64,000 bases of DNA, taken from positions 1,426,001 to 1,490,000 of the forward strand of contig NZ_FSRM01000002.1 of the NCBI RefSeq assembly GCF_900141745.1, read 5' to 3'. How positions within the stretch are numbered: the first letter of the stretch is position 1; each line of letters begins with the position of its first letter. The notes under the pieces were generated by a model, which saw only the letters and a list, made by a program, of their open reading frames with translations, was not told the origin of the DNA and searched no databases. The DNA is from Paraburkholderia phenazinium (GTDB lineage: Bacteria > Pseudomonadota > Gammaproteobacteria > Burkholderiales > Burkholderiaceae). Below, piece after piece: positions 7,679-16,795 of this stretch. A program made the translations under genes and the position numbers.

Positions 7679-9919
7679 TTACGCAGAGACCTGAGCCGCT
7701 AGCAGATCCTCGATTCGAACCGGAAGATTGCGCACCCGTACACCGGTTGCATGATATACGGCGCTGGTAATGGCAGGTGCAATGCCTGCCAGGCCAATTT
7801 CGCCGATCCCCCGTGCGCCGAGCGGATTCAACGCAAGGTCCGGATAGTCGAGGAACGTCACGTCGATTTTCGGCGCATCGGCATGCGTGGTCATCACATA
7901 GTCAGCGAGGTTGCGGTTGATCGGTGCTCCGCTGCGCTTGTCGTAGTGTGTCTCTTCGAACAGCGCCATGCCGACGCCCATTACCACGGCCCCTTCAATC
8001 TGGTTGCGGGCAGTGCGCGCGTTGATGATCTTGCCGCCGTCGATCAGGCTCACTACGCGGTTGACTCGCAATCGAGCAGTTTCGGGCTGCCAGGTGACCT
8101 CGATGAAGTGCGCGCAATACGAGTGGATCGAAATTTTCGCCGCGTCGGGATCGTCCGCGCTTGAACCGGAGCGGCCCCGGCCGACTACCATATTGACCTG
8201 CGCCGGCGCGAGGATTCGCTCGAACGGCACGCCCGCGCCTGGTGAGGTGCCCTTACGGTAGATCATGCCGTGGTCGAACGCGAGTTCCGTCACCGGTTGG
8301 CCGTTGAACGGCGAATTATCTGCCTGGGACGCCGCGATCAGGAGCTGTTGGATCGCGGCCTGCGCGGCCTGCGTCACCGCTGGAACTAGCGATGCGGTCA
8401 CCATCGAGCCACCAGACAGCGGTCCGGGTGGCAAGCGCGTATCGCCGAGTGCCACGGAGACGCGCTCGAGCGGGACGCCAGTCAGGTTGGACACCATCTG
8501 GCCCAGCACGGTGTACGTCCCCGTACCGATGTCCTGGGTCGCGGTCGAGACGCGTGCCGTCCCATCGGCGTGAAGCTCGACGAGGATCTCCGTCGGGAGG
8601 CGCCGTGCGGCCCACGAGCCGGCCGCCATGCCCCAGCCCAACACGAGGCCGTCGCGGCGCATGGAACCCACCGCAGGCGTGCGTTGTGCCCAGCCGAATT
8701 TCTCGGCGCCGAGCGTGATGCACTCCTTGAGATGCCGGGACGAAAACGGCACTCTCAGGCCTTCGTCGATCTCGGGCTCGTTGACGAGGCGCAAGCGAAC
8801 AGGATCGAGATTGAGCTTGATAGCGAGCTCGTCCACAGCCGACTCGATGGCGAACAGTCCTGGAACGGCACCGGGGCCTCGCATCGACGTGCTCGGTGCA
8901 ATGTCGCGGCGCGAATAGGCGGCGGTTGCGCGCAGGTTAGGCGAGCTGTACAGATAGCCTGTGGTCTCGCCGCAGTTCTCCTTGCGCATTTCCTTGCGCG
9001 CGGTCTGATAGACGTAGTCCTGCTGGAACGAGGTGAAGCGTCCGTCGGGCGTCGCGGAGATGCGCATGCGTTGTTGCGTGCTGGTACGGTGACCGACGTT
9101 GTGGAACATCATCTCGCGAGTCACCACCAGCTTCACGGGCCGCATCAGATTGCGCGCCGCGGCGCCGGCGAGCAATGAGTGCGACCACGGGAACAGCTTG
9201 CCGCCAAATCCGGAGCCCAGGTACTTCATGATCACGCGTACCTGGTCCTGCGACACACCGAGCATCTGCGCCATGACGAGGCGCTGGTTGACGATGGATT
9301 GCGACGTTTCGTAGAACGTGTAGTTCGTTCCATCGAATACGGCTACCGTTGCATGCAATTCGATGGGGTTGTGCGTTTCAACGGGCGTCGTGTACGTCTC
9401 GTCCAGCTTCTGCGTATCTGGAGCTGCTGCGAACGCTGCATCCGGGTCACCGCGGTGCGTATCGACGCTCGGCGTCTGGTCCGCTGACATCTCCGCGCGG
9501 ACATCGGGTTGGCTCGACGAATACGCCACCGTCACCGCGCGCGATGCTGCGCTTGCCCGCTCGAATGTATCGGCCACCACCACGCCGATGTACTGGCCAT
9601 AGTAGTAAATGTTGTCGTCTTCGAAAGGAGGGCGCTTTTCGTCGATACGGGTGTCCACCGCAAAACCGACGCGATAGAACTTGCCGATGTTCTCGCGCGT
9701 GAATACCGCTCGAACGCCCGGCATGCCTGCGGCCGCGGCGGTGTCCAGACGTGTGATGCGCCCTTTGGCGATCGTCGCGCAAACAGGCACGGCGTAAAGC
9801 GTCCCGGGCAGATTGACGTCCGAAGTATAGGTGGCGGTGCCGCTGACTTTAAGCGGACCGTCGATTCGAGTGAAGTCGCCGCCGATAATCGGCTGCGCTT
9901 TAGTGCTAGCTAATGGCAT
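7679..9919 (-). CDS. paoC: Aldehyde oxidoreductase molybdenum-binding subunit
   Basis: 746 residues, the large subunit of a xanthine-oxidase-family enzyme (E. coli PaoC is about 732). The N-terminal half has the aldehyde oxidase a/b hammerhead pattern (GTATYTSDV). The C-terminal half has the molybdopterin-cytosine-dinucleotide domain, with the GxGFGGK loop and the terminal GARGIGEIGLAG motif carrying the catalytic base Glu707. It oxidises aldehydes, often aromatic, in the periplasm together with PaoA and PaoB. The ATG has GGAGAG upstream. Third gene of a tight three-gene operon in the same order as E. coli paoABC. The maturation chaperone paoD is not in the window. Confidence 0.9.
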   Translation of the reverse strand: MPLASTKAQPIIGGDFTRIDGPLKVSGTATYTSDVNLPGTLYAVPVCATIAKGRITRLDTAAAAGMPGVRAVFTRENIGKFYRVGFAVDTRIDEKRPPFEDDNIYYYGQYIGVVVADTFERASAASRAVTVAYSSSQPDVRAEMSADQTPSVDTHRGDPDAAFAAAPDTQKLDETYTTPVETHNPIELHATVAVFDGTNYTFYETSQSIVNQRLVMAQMLGVSQDQVRVIMKYLGSGFGGKLFPWSHSLLAGAAARNLMRPVKLVVTREMMFHNVGHRTSTQQRMRISATPDGRFTSFQQDYVYQTARKEMRKENCGETTGYLYSSPNLRATAAYSRRDIAPSTSMRGPGAVPGLFAIESAVDELAIKLNLDPVRLRLVNEPEIDEGLRVPFSSRHLKECITLGAEKFGWAQRTPAVGSMRRDGLVLGWGMAAGSWAARRLPTEILVELHADGTARVSTATQDIGTGTYTVLGQMVSNLTGVPLERVSVALGDTRLPPGPLSGGSMVTASLVPAVTQAAQAAIQQLLIAASQADNSPFNGQPVTELAFDHGMIYRKGTSPGAGVPFERILAPAQVNMVVGRGRSGSSADDPDAAKISIHSYCAHFIEVTWQPETARLRVNRVVSLIDGGKIINARTARNQIEGAVVMGVGMALFEETHYDKRSGAPINRNLADYVMTTHADAPKIDVTFLDYPDLALNPLGARGIGEIGLAGIAPAITSAVYHATGVRVRNLPVRIEDLLAAQVSA

Positions 9920-9963
9920 ATTCTCTCCGCGTCGCCAACGTTGCGACCATCGCGACCGTTGCG

Positions 9964-10971
9964 TCAGGCAGTCTGTGTGGCAAGTGTGAGTGCGTGCTGG
10001 ATGCAGCGCTTTGCGAGTTCGACCTTGAAGCCGTTTTGGCTTTGTACGCGCGCCGATTGCAGCGCTGCTTCACTCGCAGCACGAAAAGCCGTGGCGTCCG
10101 GCGCTTGTCCAAGCAATTGCGCTTCAGCCTCTTTTGAGCGCCAAGGCCTGACGCCTACACCGCCTAACGCAATACGGATGTGATCGATCTTGCCCGCTGA
10201 GACCTTGATGACGACCGCTGCCGACGCCAATGCGAACTCATACGACGCGCGGTCGCGCAGCTTGAGATAGACCATGCGATTGCCAGGCACCGACGCCGGA
10301 AGCGTCACATGAGTAATGAGTTCGCCCGGTTTAAGCGAGGTTTCACGCTCGGGCGTGCTCCCCGGCAACAGAAAGAAATCGTCGATAGCAATATCCCGCT
10401 TGCCCTGCGCGCCTTCGACGTGAATCGTAGCCTCGAGTGCGGTCATCGCGACGTTCATGTCCGAGGGGTTCGTCGCGATGCAGTGCTCGCTGGTTCCTAG
10501 AATGGCCAGGTTCCGGTTGAAGCCGTCGATCGCCGAGCAGCCGGTGCCGGGTTCGCGCTTGTTGCAGGGTGTTGCGGTGTCGCGAAAGTAAACACAACGT
10601 GTGCGTTGCAGCAGGTTGCCGCCGGTCGTCGCCATGTTGCGCAATTGCGCGGATGCGCCGGATAGCAACGCTTGCGACAGAACCGGATAATGGCTTTTGA
10701 TTAGCGGATGATTGGCGAGATCCGAATTGCGGACCGTTGCGCCTATCGTGATGCCACCGCCGTCGATGGCCTCGACCCGATCGAGTGGCAGGCGATGGAT
10801 GTCGATCACCTGGGCCGGACGTTCGACGTCGAGCTTCATAAGATCGAGCAGTGTCGTGCCTCCCGCAAGGAAACGAATCGGGGCGCCGTTGGCCTGGCCG
10901 TTAGCGGCAGGATTCGCGGAGTCGATCGCCTGGCTGACATTGGCGACGCGTTTAAGCTGAAAGGATTCCAT
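9964..10971 (-). CDS. paoB: Aldehyde oxidoreductase FAD-binding subunit
   Basis: The start chosen is ATG 10971, 13 bp after the paoA stop with a GGAG between, giving 335 residues. A longer frame upstream would overlap paoA. The N-terminal FAD motif (about 33-42, FLAGGTTLLD) and the second motif (about 107-120, ASAQLRNMATTGGN) are those of the CO-dehydrogenase flavoprotein family. Cys126, Cys136 and Cys145 lie in the insert that binds an extra [4Fe-4S] cluster in E. coli PaoB, and flanking residues such as YFRDTA and CNKR match. It passes electrons from PaoA to its acceptor. Confidence 0.9.
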   Translation of the reverse strand: MESFQLKRVANVSQAIDSANPAANGQANGAPIRFLAGGTTLLDLMKLDVERPAQVIDIHRLPLDRVEAIDGGGITIGATVRNSDLANHPLIKSHYPVLSQALLSGASAQLRNMATTGGNLLQRTRCVYFRDTATPCNKREPGTGCSAIDGFNRNLAILGTSEHCIATNPSDMNVAMTALEATIHVEGAQGKRDIAIDDFFLLPGSTPERETSLKPGELITHVTLPASVPGNRMVYLKLRDRASYEFALASAAVVIKVSAGKIDHIRIALGGVGVRPWRSKEAEAQLLGQAPDATAFRAASEAALQSARVQSQNGFKVELAKRCIQHALTLATQTA

Positions 10972-10984
10972 GAGCGCGCTCCGC

Positions 10985-11653
10985 TTAAACTCTGCGACGA
11001 ATCTGCTGGATCGCGGCCACGATGTTCGTATAGGCGCCACAGCGGCAGATATTCCCGCTCATGGCCTCCTTCACATCGTCGTCGCTATGACCGTATGGCT
11101 CCTTGAGAAGCGCGACGGCGGACATGATCTGCCCGGACGTACAGTACCCGCACTGGAACCCGTCATGTTCGAGGAAAGCCGCTTGCATCGGGTGCAGTGC
11201 TCCGGGCTTGCCAAGACCCTCAATGGTCGTGATCGCCTCGTCCTCGTGGGTGACGGCAAGGCTGAGGCATGAATTTACACGCCGCCCATCCACATGGACC
11301 GTACACGCACCGCATTGGCCATGGTCGCAGCCCTTCTTGGTGCCGGTCAGGTGCAGATGCTCGCGCAGGCAGTCGAGCAGGGTCGTGCGGGAATCGATAT
11401 CCAGATCGTAGTTTGTGCCGTTGACGTTCAGGCGGACGTGCATGTTGGCACCATCTGCCGACACGTTCGATGCTGGCGGTGCTTCCTCGATGGTGGGATC
11501 GGCCTCCGCGAGGGCCACCGAATGAAGTTGACCGGCGCCGATTGCGACCCCGGCAGCGCCCACGCGTGTCAGGAACGATCGACGCGTAGGGCGTTCAAGC
11601 ACCGTTGCAGGATCGTCTGTGGTGGCGTCCGGTTTCTGGGGATCTTTACTCAT
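10985..11653 (-). CDS. paoA: Aldehyde oxidoreductase iron-sulfur subunit, Tat-exported
   Basis: Start ATG 11653 (222 residues), preceded by GGAG; a more upstream frame only adds a non-conserved 21 residues. A twin-arginine signal (Arg24-Arg25, RRSFLT, then a hydrophobic Ala/Gly stretch) sends the folded heterotrimer to the periplasm. The plant-type [2Fe-2S] cluster uses Cys109, Cys114, Cys117 and Cys129. The second cluster uses Cys168, Cys171, Cys203 and Cys205. Close similarity to E. coli PaoA extends through GTKKGCDHGQCGACTV and FQCGYCTSGQ. First gene of the operon; its promoter should lie in 11654-12032. Confidence 0.92.
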   Translation of the reverse strand: MSKDPQKPDATTDDPATVLERPTRRSFLTRVGAAGVAIGAGQLHSVALAEADPTIEEAPPASNVSADGANMHVRLNVNGTNYDLDIDSRTTLLDCLREHLHLTGTKKGCDHGQCGACTVHVDGRRVNSCLSLAVTHEDEAITTIEGLGKPGALHPMQAAFLEHDGFQCGYCTSGQIMSAVALLKEPYGHSDDDVKEAMSGNICRCGAYTNIVAAIQQIRRRV

Positions 11654-12032
11654 GAGTCTGATTCTCCGCTGAACCACGGATGGATGGGATGCGCATGCCG
11701 CTTTATCGGCCGGCACTCGTTAGGCTCATCATACAAAAATGGAGTGACGCGAAAATGGCGGCGAACTGACGGCTAGATGAACACTGCGATTTGAGCCCCT
11801 ATTTTGTGGTCCTTTCGACGGTACTTGCGGACCTGAAGCGATTGGATAGAGGAGGATTATTGTCGGCCGGATAACAGTGTCTACGCAGACCGCCAGTTAA
11901 ATTTTCTTTAATCAAGCGGTCAGGCAGCGGTTCGGGCAGCGAGCCTAGTCTGCAAGCTGTTCGCTGCAGAGCAGGATTCCGAAAAATGTGTTTTCCTGTT
12001 GACCGTCGATCGTCCATCCGAAGCCAACGCAA
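11654..12032. promoter_or_regulatory. Divergent intergenic region between paoA and a histidine kinase gene
   Basis: 379 bp that must hold the promoter of paoABC (minus) and of the kinase gene (plus). I see no coding potential and no clear operator. The stretch around 11795-11910 is comparatively AT-rich (for example TAAATTTTCTTTAAT at 11896-11910), suiting a promoter. Confidence 0.4.
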
Positions 12033-13433
12033 GTGAAATCCCCCTTTGAGACCGAACCTGCGGAGCGGCGGCCCCGCTGGACCACGATGACCTCGCGGCT
12101 ATTGTTCGTCTATACGATCACCTTTCTGTTTTCAATGCTGTTGCTGCTGGTCTTCGTGGAGCACGCAGTGACCGGGCAGATGGAGCACGAAGTCGACGTG
12201 GTGATGGATTGGCAACTGATCTATTTCGATTCGACGCCCGATAACATGCTTCCCGAGGCGATCCAGGATCGCCTCGAAAATTCGCACATGCACGCCAACT
12301 ACTACGGGTTATTTACATCCGATGGCAGGCACATTGCGGGTAACGTGATGGCGTTTCCCCCGCAGTTGACCGTCGACAGGGATGGCGTGACGCTGGCGCG
12401 CACGTTGTCTGTCACAGGCAGGCGCCCGGTGCCCATGGTGCGTGCGATGGCAGAGCGGCGCAAGAACGGCGACATATTGCTGGTCAGCCGCGATGTCACG
12501 AACATCTTTCACATCCGTAAGGCGATCATCAGGGCATTTTCGATGGGCGGCACGTTTTGCCTGGCCGCTGGCATTGCTTTGGGGCTTGCCATGAGTGTGC
12601 GGCAGATGAGACGTGTGAGGGCGATTCGTCGCGTCACGCTGCGAATTTCGCAAGGCGATCTGAACCAGCGTCTGCCAACAGGCGGCCGCGATGAAATCGA
12701 CATGCTGTCGCATCTTGTGAATCACATGCTCGATGAAGTCGAGCGGCTGATCGGTGAAATGAAGGGGGCGTGCGATAGCATTGCCCACGATCTTCGCACC
12801 CCGCTTGCGCACGTCATTGTGCTGCTCGGTAGCATGGCGCATCGGGCCGGAGGCCTGAAAGACCAGCCAATGCTGGACCTGATTGCGCGTGCCCGATCCG
12901 ATACCGACCGCTTGCTGCAGCGCTTCCGGGCAATCCTGCGGATCTCGGAGATCGGCGCGCTGAAACGCCGCGAGGGATTTGCCGATGTGGAGATGGAAAC
13001 ACTCGTGCGGGAAGTCGGGGAGCTTTATGAGCCGCTGGCCGAAAGCCGGTCGGTTCAATTCGTCATGCACGTGGAGCCGATTCCCGGGATTCATGGGGAC
13101 CGCAATCTGCTGTTCGAGGCGCTGAGCAACCTGGTGGATAACGCCATCAAGTTCACGCCGGAGGGCGGCACCGTCAAGGTGGAACTGAGAAAAACACCGG
13201 CCGGCCCGCAGGTCACCGTTGCCGACACAGGACCTGGTATTCCGGCCGCTGAACATGATCTGGTGCTGCAGCGGTTCTACCGGAGCAAAAGCACGGAGCA
13301 TCATGCTGGCTCTGGCATCGGTCTAAGCATCGTGTCGGCGGTGCTGCGCGTGCACGACTTTACGATGAGGTTGGCGAACGCGGATCCGGGCGTCCGCGTG
13401 ATCATTGATTGCTGGTCGCGCTCCCTCGGGTGA
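12033..13433 (+). CDS. Orphan HAMP-domain sensor histidine kinase
   Basis: 466 residues from a GTG; an in-frame ATG at 12087 is the alternative. Two membrane helices (about 23-45 and 168-190) flank a small periplasmic sensor of about 120 residues. HAMP (about 190-245), HisKA with phospho-acceptor His252 (SIAHDLRTPL), and HATPase_c follow: the N box is NLVDNAIKFTPEGG, the G1 box DTGPGIP, the G2 box GSGIGLSI. There is no adjacent response regulator, so its partner is elsewhere. It precedes the dioxygenase operon by 176 bp in the same direction and diverges from paoABC; either may be a target, which is inference. Confidence 0.85.
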   Translation: MKSPFETEPAERRPRWTTMTSRLLFVYTITFLFSMLLLLVFVEHAVTGQMEHEVDVVMDWQLIYFDSTPDNMLPEAIQDRLENSHMHANYYGLFTSDGRHIAGNVMAFPPQLTVDRDGVTLARTLSVTGRRPVPMVRAMAERRKNGDILLVSRDVTNIFHIRKAIIRAFSMGGTFCLAAGIALGLAMSVRQMRRVRAIRRVTLRISQGDLNQRLPTGGRDEIDMLSHLVNHMLDEVERLIGEMKGACDSIAHDLRTPLAHVIVLLGSMAHRAGGLKDQPMLDLIARARSDTDRLLQRFRAILRISEIGALKRREGFADVEMETLVREVGELYEPLAESRSVQFVMHVEPIPGIHGDRNLLFEALSNLVDNAIKFTPEGGTVKVELRKTPAGPQVTVADTGPGIPAAEHDLVLQRFYRSKSTEHHAGSGIGLSIVSAVLRVHDFTMRLANADPGVRVIIDCWSRSLG

Positions 13434-13609
13434 GGGCACCAGCAGCGCAGAAACGCTCAAGTGGCAGAAACTCGAAAGCGGTTGTCCGCCGCGCATCTCC
13501 CGAGTGGCTAGCATCCAGACATGGCCTCACGAAACTCATTGAAACCAATTTCAGGCGCTTCATCAGCGCCGTCGTGAGGCGAGTCCGGTGAGCCTATAAG
13601 GAGACTCGT

Positions 13610-14524
13610 ATGACCGATTTATCGCATCTGGACAGTATCGTGGACGATGCTGATTCGATTACGGACGTGGTGCTTGCCGCAATGAGCCGGACCGACGACG
13701 CCCGGCTCAAGCAGATCGTCGACGCGCTAGTACGTCACGCCCACGCGTTCTTCCGGGAAGTCAGGTTGACGGACCAGGAGTTCGAGAAGGGCATTGAATT
13801 TGTCAAAGCGATTGGCCAGGCCACCGTGGACGATCACAACGAGGTTGTGTTGTGCTCGGACGTGCTGGGCTTTTCAACATTGGTCACGCTGCTCAATACG
13901 ATCGACAAGACCGACCGGACACCCGGCGCGCTGCTCGGCCCGTTCTATCGCGGCAATTCACCTGAATACCGCAATGGCGACTGCATCGTCGACGATGGTT
14001 CGCCCGGTGCGCCGTTGTTCGTGCGCGCTCGCGTAGTCGATCGGGCAAACCGGCCAGTCGCGAATGCCATGGTCGACGTGTGGCAAGCGTCGCCGGTGGG
14101 TCTGTACGAAAACCAGGACCCGGAGCAGCCCGATATGAATCTTCGTGGCCGCTTCAGAACGGATGCCGACGGTTACTTCCGCTTTCGCTCCGTCAGGCCC
14201 GCGGGCTATCCGATCCCTACGCACGGTCCGGTTGGCGTGCTGCTCGACAAGCAGCACCGGCATCCGTATCGCCCGGCTCATATTCACTTCGTTGTTATTG
14301 CTGAGGGCTACGAAACCCTGGTGAGCCAGGTCTTTGCAGACGATTCGGAATACCTGGGATCGGACGTCGTGTTCGGCGTTATTCGCTCATTGGTCGGCAC
14401 ATTCGAACTGCACGAAGACGGCAACGCCCCTGACGCGGATGTGAGCGGACCGTATTACACACTCGGGTACGAATTTGTGCTGGCCGAAGGGACGCCGACG
14501 TACCCGACGCCCCCCATCAAATAA
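13610..14524 (+). CDS. Intradiol ring-cleavage dioxygenase (hydroxyquinol/catechol 1,2-dioxygenase type)
   Basis: 304 residues, the normal size for the family. It has the N-terminal helical dimerisation domain (about 1-100) and the dioxygenase beta-sandwich with all four non-heme Fe(III) ligands: Tyr166, Tyr200, His224 and His226. The sequence around Tyr200 (PAGYPIPTHGPVG) and the missing catechol-specific residues make hydroxyquinol 1,2-dioxygenase the best guess. That enzyme cuts 1,2,4-benzenetriol to maleylacetate. Catechol or a substituted catechol cannot be excluded. First gene of a four-gene operon with 13-bp and 18-bp gaps and a final ATGA overlap. No maleylacetate reductase of the usual iron-dependent family is present. 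Confidence 0.85.
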   Translation: MTDLSHLDSIVDDADSITDVVLAAMSRTDDARLKQIVDALVRHAHAFFREVRLTDQEFEKGIEFVKAIGQATVDDHNEVVLCSDVLGFSTLVTLLNTIDKTDRTPGALLGPFYRGNSPEYRNGDCIVDDGSPGAPLFVRARVVDRANRPVANAMVDVWQASPVGLYENQDPEQPDMNLRGRFRTDADGYFRFRSVRPAGYPIPTHGPVGVLLDKQHRHPYRPAHIHFVVIAEGYETLVSQVFADDSEYLGSDVVFGVIRSLVGTFELHEDGNAPDADVSGPYYTLGYEFVLAEGTPTYPTPPIK

Positions 14525-14537
14525 AGCGGAGACTACA

Positions 14538-15287
14538 GTGTCCAACGATCTCGAAGGAAAAGTGGCAGTCATTCTTGGCGGCACGGGTGGTATTGGTGCC
14601 GCTACGGCAAACCGGCTCGCCAATGCGGGTGCTACCGTTGTCGTCACCAGCCAGTCCGGCGTTGCCAGGGCACAGCGTGTGGTCGATTCACTGCCGGGCA
14701 GCGGCCACCTGGCAGCGGTGACGTCGATTGCCGATAGCGCGTCGCTCGCAGACCTCGCCAACTGCGTCAAGTCGCAACTGGGGCGGGCCGACATTCTGGT
14801 GAATACGGCTGGGTTCACCAGACCAATCAAACACGCGGACCTCGACGCGTTGACCGACGAACTGATCGACGAAATCATGAAAGTGAACTGGCGCGCGCAG
14901 TTCGCGGCAATTCGCGCCTTTCGCACGCTGCTCGACGAGTCGGGTGATGGTCTCGTGGTGAACGTATCGTCGATTTCCGGCACTACCGGTGTGGGCAGCA
15001 ACATTGCCTACTGTGCGGCGAAGGCCGGCCTCGATGTGATGGCCGCATCGCTGGGGCGCGCGCTTGCGCCACGCATCCGCGTTCTGAATGTTTCTCCGGG
15101 CGTCGTGGATACGAGCTTTGTGCCTGGACGTGGCTCGGACTTTAACGACAAGGTGGCCACGACGACACCTCTGGGTCGCATTGGCACTCCTGAAGATATC
15201 GCCGCAGCAATCGAAGCGTGTGCGACCCACCTGAAATTCAGCACTGGCGTCGCGATTGTGGTCGATGGTGGCCGTCGTCTGAACTGA
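14538..15287 (+). CDS. Short-chain dehydrogenase/reductase in the dioxygenase operon
   Basis: Starts at GTG 14538, after GCGGAGA and 13 bp behind the dioxygenase stop; 249 residues. Classical SDR: nucleotide motif GGTGGIG (about 14-20), NTAG (about 89-92), catalytic Ser144/145, Tyr158 and Lys162. Oxidation or reduction of an alcohol or ketone in the pathway is expected. Its place between the dioxygenase and the beta-keto-acid cleavage enzyme suggests it adjusts the redox state of the ring-cleavage product or installs the beta-keto group. That is inference. Confidence 0.82.
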   Translation: MSNDLEGKVAVILGGTGGIGAATANRLANAGATVVVTSQSGVARAQRVVDSLPGSGHLAAVTSIADSASLADLANCVKSQLGRADILVNTAGFTRPIKHADLDALTDELIDEIMKVNWRAQFAAIRAFRTLLDESGDGLVVNVSSISGTTGVGSNIAYCAAKAGLDVMAASLGRALAPRIRVLNVSPGVVDTSFVPGRGSDFNDKVATTTPLGRIGTPEDIAAAIEACATHLKFSTGVAIVVDGGRRLN

Positions 15288-15305
15288 GCTTAAGCGAGAC
15301 TTATC

Positions 15306-16187
15306 ATGCATGCACGTAAAACCATCATCACCTGTGCGGTGACAGGTAACCTGACAAAGCCGGAGCAGCATCCTGGCCTGCCCATCACGCCGCATCAGAT
15401 CGCTACGTCGGCATTGGAAGCAGCACAGGCCGGCGCTGCCGTCGTTCACATTCATGTGCGCGATCCGCAAACCGGCCGGCCCTCGATGGAAATCGAGCTG
15501 TACCGGCAGGTGATCGAACTCATCCGTGCCGTCGATCACGAGCTGATCATCAATCTGACCACCGGTCCCGGCGGGCGCTTTATTCCGAGCGACCACGATC
15601 CCAAGGTGGCGGCAGCTGGAACGACATTGTTGCCGCCTGAAAAGCGGGTCGAGCACATTGCCGCATTGAAGCCAGATATCTGCAGCCTGGATCTGAATAC
15701 GATGAACTCAGGTGGCGACGTCGTGATCAACACGCCGAAGAACGTGCGGCGCATGGCTAGTGTGATACGCGAAGCGGGCGTCAAGCCGGAGCTTGAAATC
15801 TTCGATTCCGGTGACCTGCACCTCGCGCTCGATCTGATCAAGGAAGGTGTACTCGACGGGCCGGGACTCTGGACGTTCGTCATGGGCGTGAAGTACGGCT
15901 TCGCTGCAACGCCGGAGACGCTGTTCTATGCACGCAACTTTCTCCCGCAAGGCGCGGCCTGGTCGGCTTTCGGCATTGGCCGCACGGAATTCCCCATTGT
16001 CGCGCAGGCTTGGCTGGCCGGCGGGCATGTGCGTGTTGGCCTCGAAGACAACATCTACATCTCCGAAGGGGTGCTGGCCGAAACCAACGCGGTGCTGGTG
16101 GCTCGTGCACGGGATATCGTCCTGTCGCTCGGTGGAGAGATTGCGACGCCACGGGAGGCGCGCGAACAACTGGGCCTGGTGAAATGA
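15306..16187 (+). CDS. Beta-keto acid cleavage enzyme (BKACE, DUF849; 3-keto-5-aminohexanoate cleavage family)
   Basis: 293 residues, a full-length TIM-barrel BKACE protein. Family chemistry: beta-keto acid plus acetyl-CoA gives acetoacetate plus a CoA ester. Visible signature residues are the zinc ligands His48 and His50 (VVHIHVRDP) and Glu247 (VGLEDNIY), plus the TTGPGGR loop (about 85-91) and SLDLNTMN (about 127-134). Specificity cannot be read by eye. After a ring-cleaving dioxygenase a 3-oxoadipate-like substrate is plausible and would yield succinyl-CoA and acetoacetate. It overlaps the next gene by ATGA. Confidence 0.88.
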   Translation: MHARKTIITCAVTGNLTKPEQHPGLPITPHQIATSALEAAQAGAAVVHIHVRDPQTGRPSMEIELYRQVIELIRAVDHELIINLTTGPGGRFIPSDHDPKVAAAGTTLLPPEKRVEHIAALKPDICSLDLNTMNSGGDVVINTPKNVRRMASVIREAGVKPELEIFDSGDLHLALDLIKEGVLDGPGLWTFVMGVKYGFAATPETLFYARNFLPQGAAWSAFGIGRTEFPIVAQAWLAGGHVRVGLEDNIYISEGVLAETNAVLVARARDIVLSLGGEIATPREAREQLGLVK

Positions 16188-16723
16188 GCGAGCATCAGGA
16201 CGCCCGACAGTTCGGGACACCCACCGTGCACAAAACGGCATTCGTTGCGCGCGGTACGTCGATCATTGGCGACGTGCAGATTGGCGAGCAAGCGTCGATC
16301 TGGTTCAACTGCGTATTACGCGGGGACGTACAGCGCATTGTGATCGGTGCGCGAACGAATATTCAGGACGGTTCGATTCTGCACGGCACGACCAATGGCC
16401 CGCCGACTCTGGTCGGCAGCCAGGTCACCGTGGGACATGGCGCAATCCTGCATGCGTGCACCATCGAGGATCTGGCGTTCGTGGGGTTCGGTGCGCGCGT
16501 GCTGGACAACGCAATTGTCCGTGCCGGCGGCATGCTGGCGGCGGGTGCGGTGCTGACGCCGGGGAAGGTGGTTGGGTCGGGAGAGTTATGGGCCGGCAAT
16601 CCTGCCAAACTCTTGCGTCCACTCACAGAGCAGGAGCTCGCCGGGATGACCACATCGGCAGACCGCTATGTGGCGCTTGCGGAGCGGTACATGTTCTCCA
16701 AACCGGTCGTGCTGCATTTCTAA
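16184..16723 (+). CDS. Gamma-carbonic-anhydrase-like hexapeptide-repeat protein
   Basis: Start ATG 16184 overlaps the BKACE stop; 179 residues. A left-handed beta-helix of hexapeptide repeats covers about residues 20-140. His67, His85 and His90 sit where the gamma-class carbonic anhydrase zinc ligands are expected (SILHG, VGHGAILH). Proteins of this type (PaaY/YrdA/CaiE) may be carbonic anhydrases or CoA-thioester hydrolases, and PaaY-like ones accompany aromatic catabolism. Its position last in a ring-cleavage operon that makes CoA thioesters fits the thioesterase or housekeeping role. It might instead handle CO2/bicarbonate. Confidence 0.82.
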   Translation: MSEHQDARQFGTPTVHKTAFVARGTSIIGDVQIGEQASIWFNCVLRGDVQRIVIGARTNIQDGSILHGTTNGPPTLVGSQVTVGHGAILHACTIEDLAFVGFGARVLDNAIVRAGGMLAAGAVLTPGKVVGSGELWAGNPAKLLRPLTEQELAGMTTSADRYVALAERYMFSKPVVLHF

Positions 16724-16733
16724 CAAGACGTTT

Positions 16734-16768
16734 GCGCGGTTGGCCGAAGCTCCTCGGGCTTACCGCGC
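16734..16768. terminator. Hairpin between convergent genes
   Basis: Arms GCGCGGT (16734-16740) and ACCGCGC (16762-16768) enclose a second small stem. It lies 10 bp after the hexapeptide gene and 28 bp from the end of the convergent MFS gene. No T-run, so only a candidate. Confidence 0.35.
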
Positions 16769-16795
16769 TAATGCACCAAAGATATCCAGTGATCC

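Noticed and set aside
12309..13304. 331-codon minus-strand frame opposite the orphan histidine kinase
   Set aside because: His/Gln/Arg-rich shadow without motif; the kinase boxes on the plus strand are complete.
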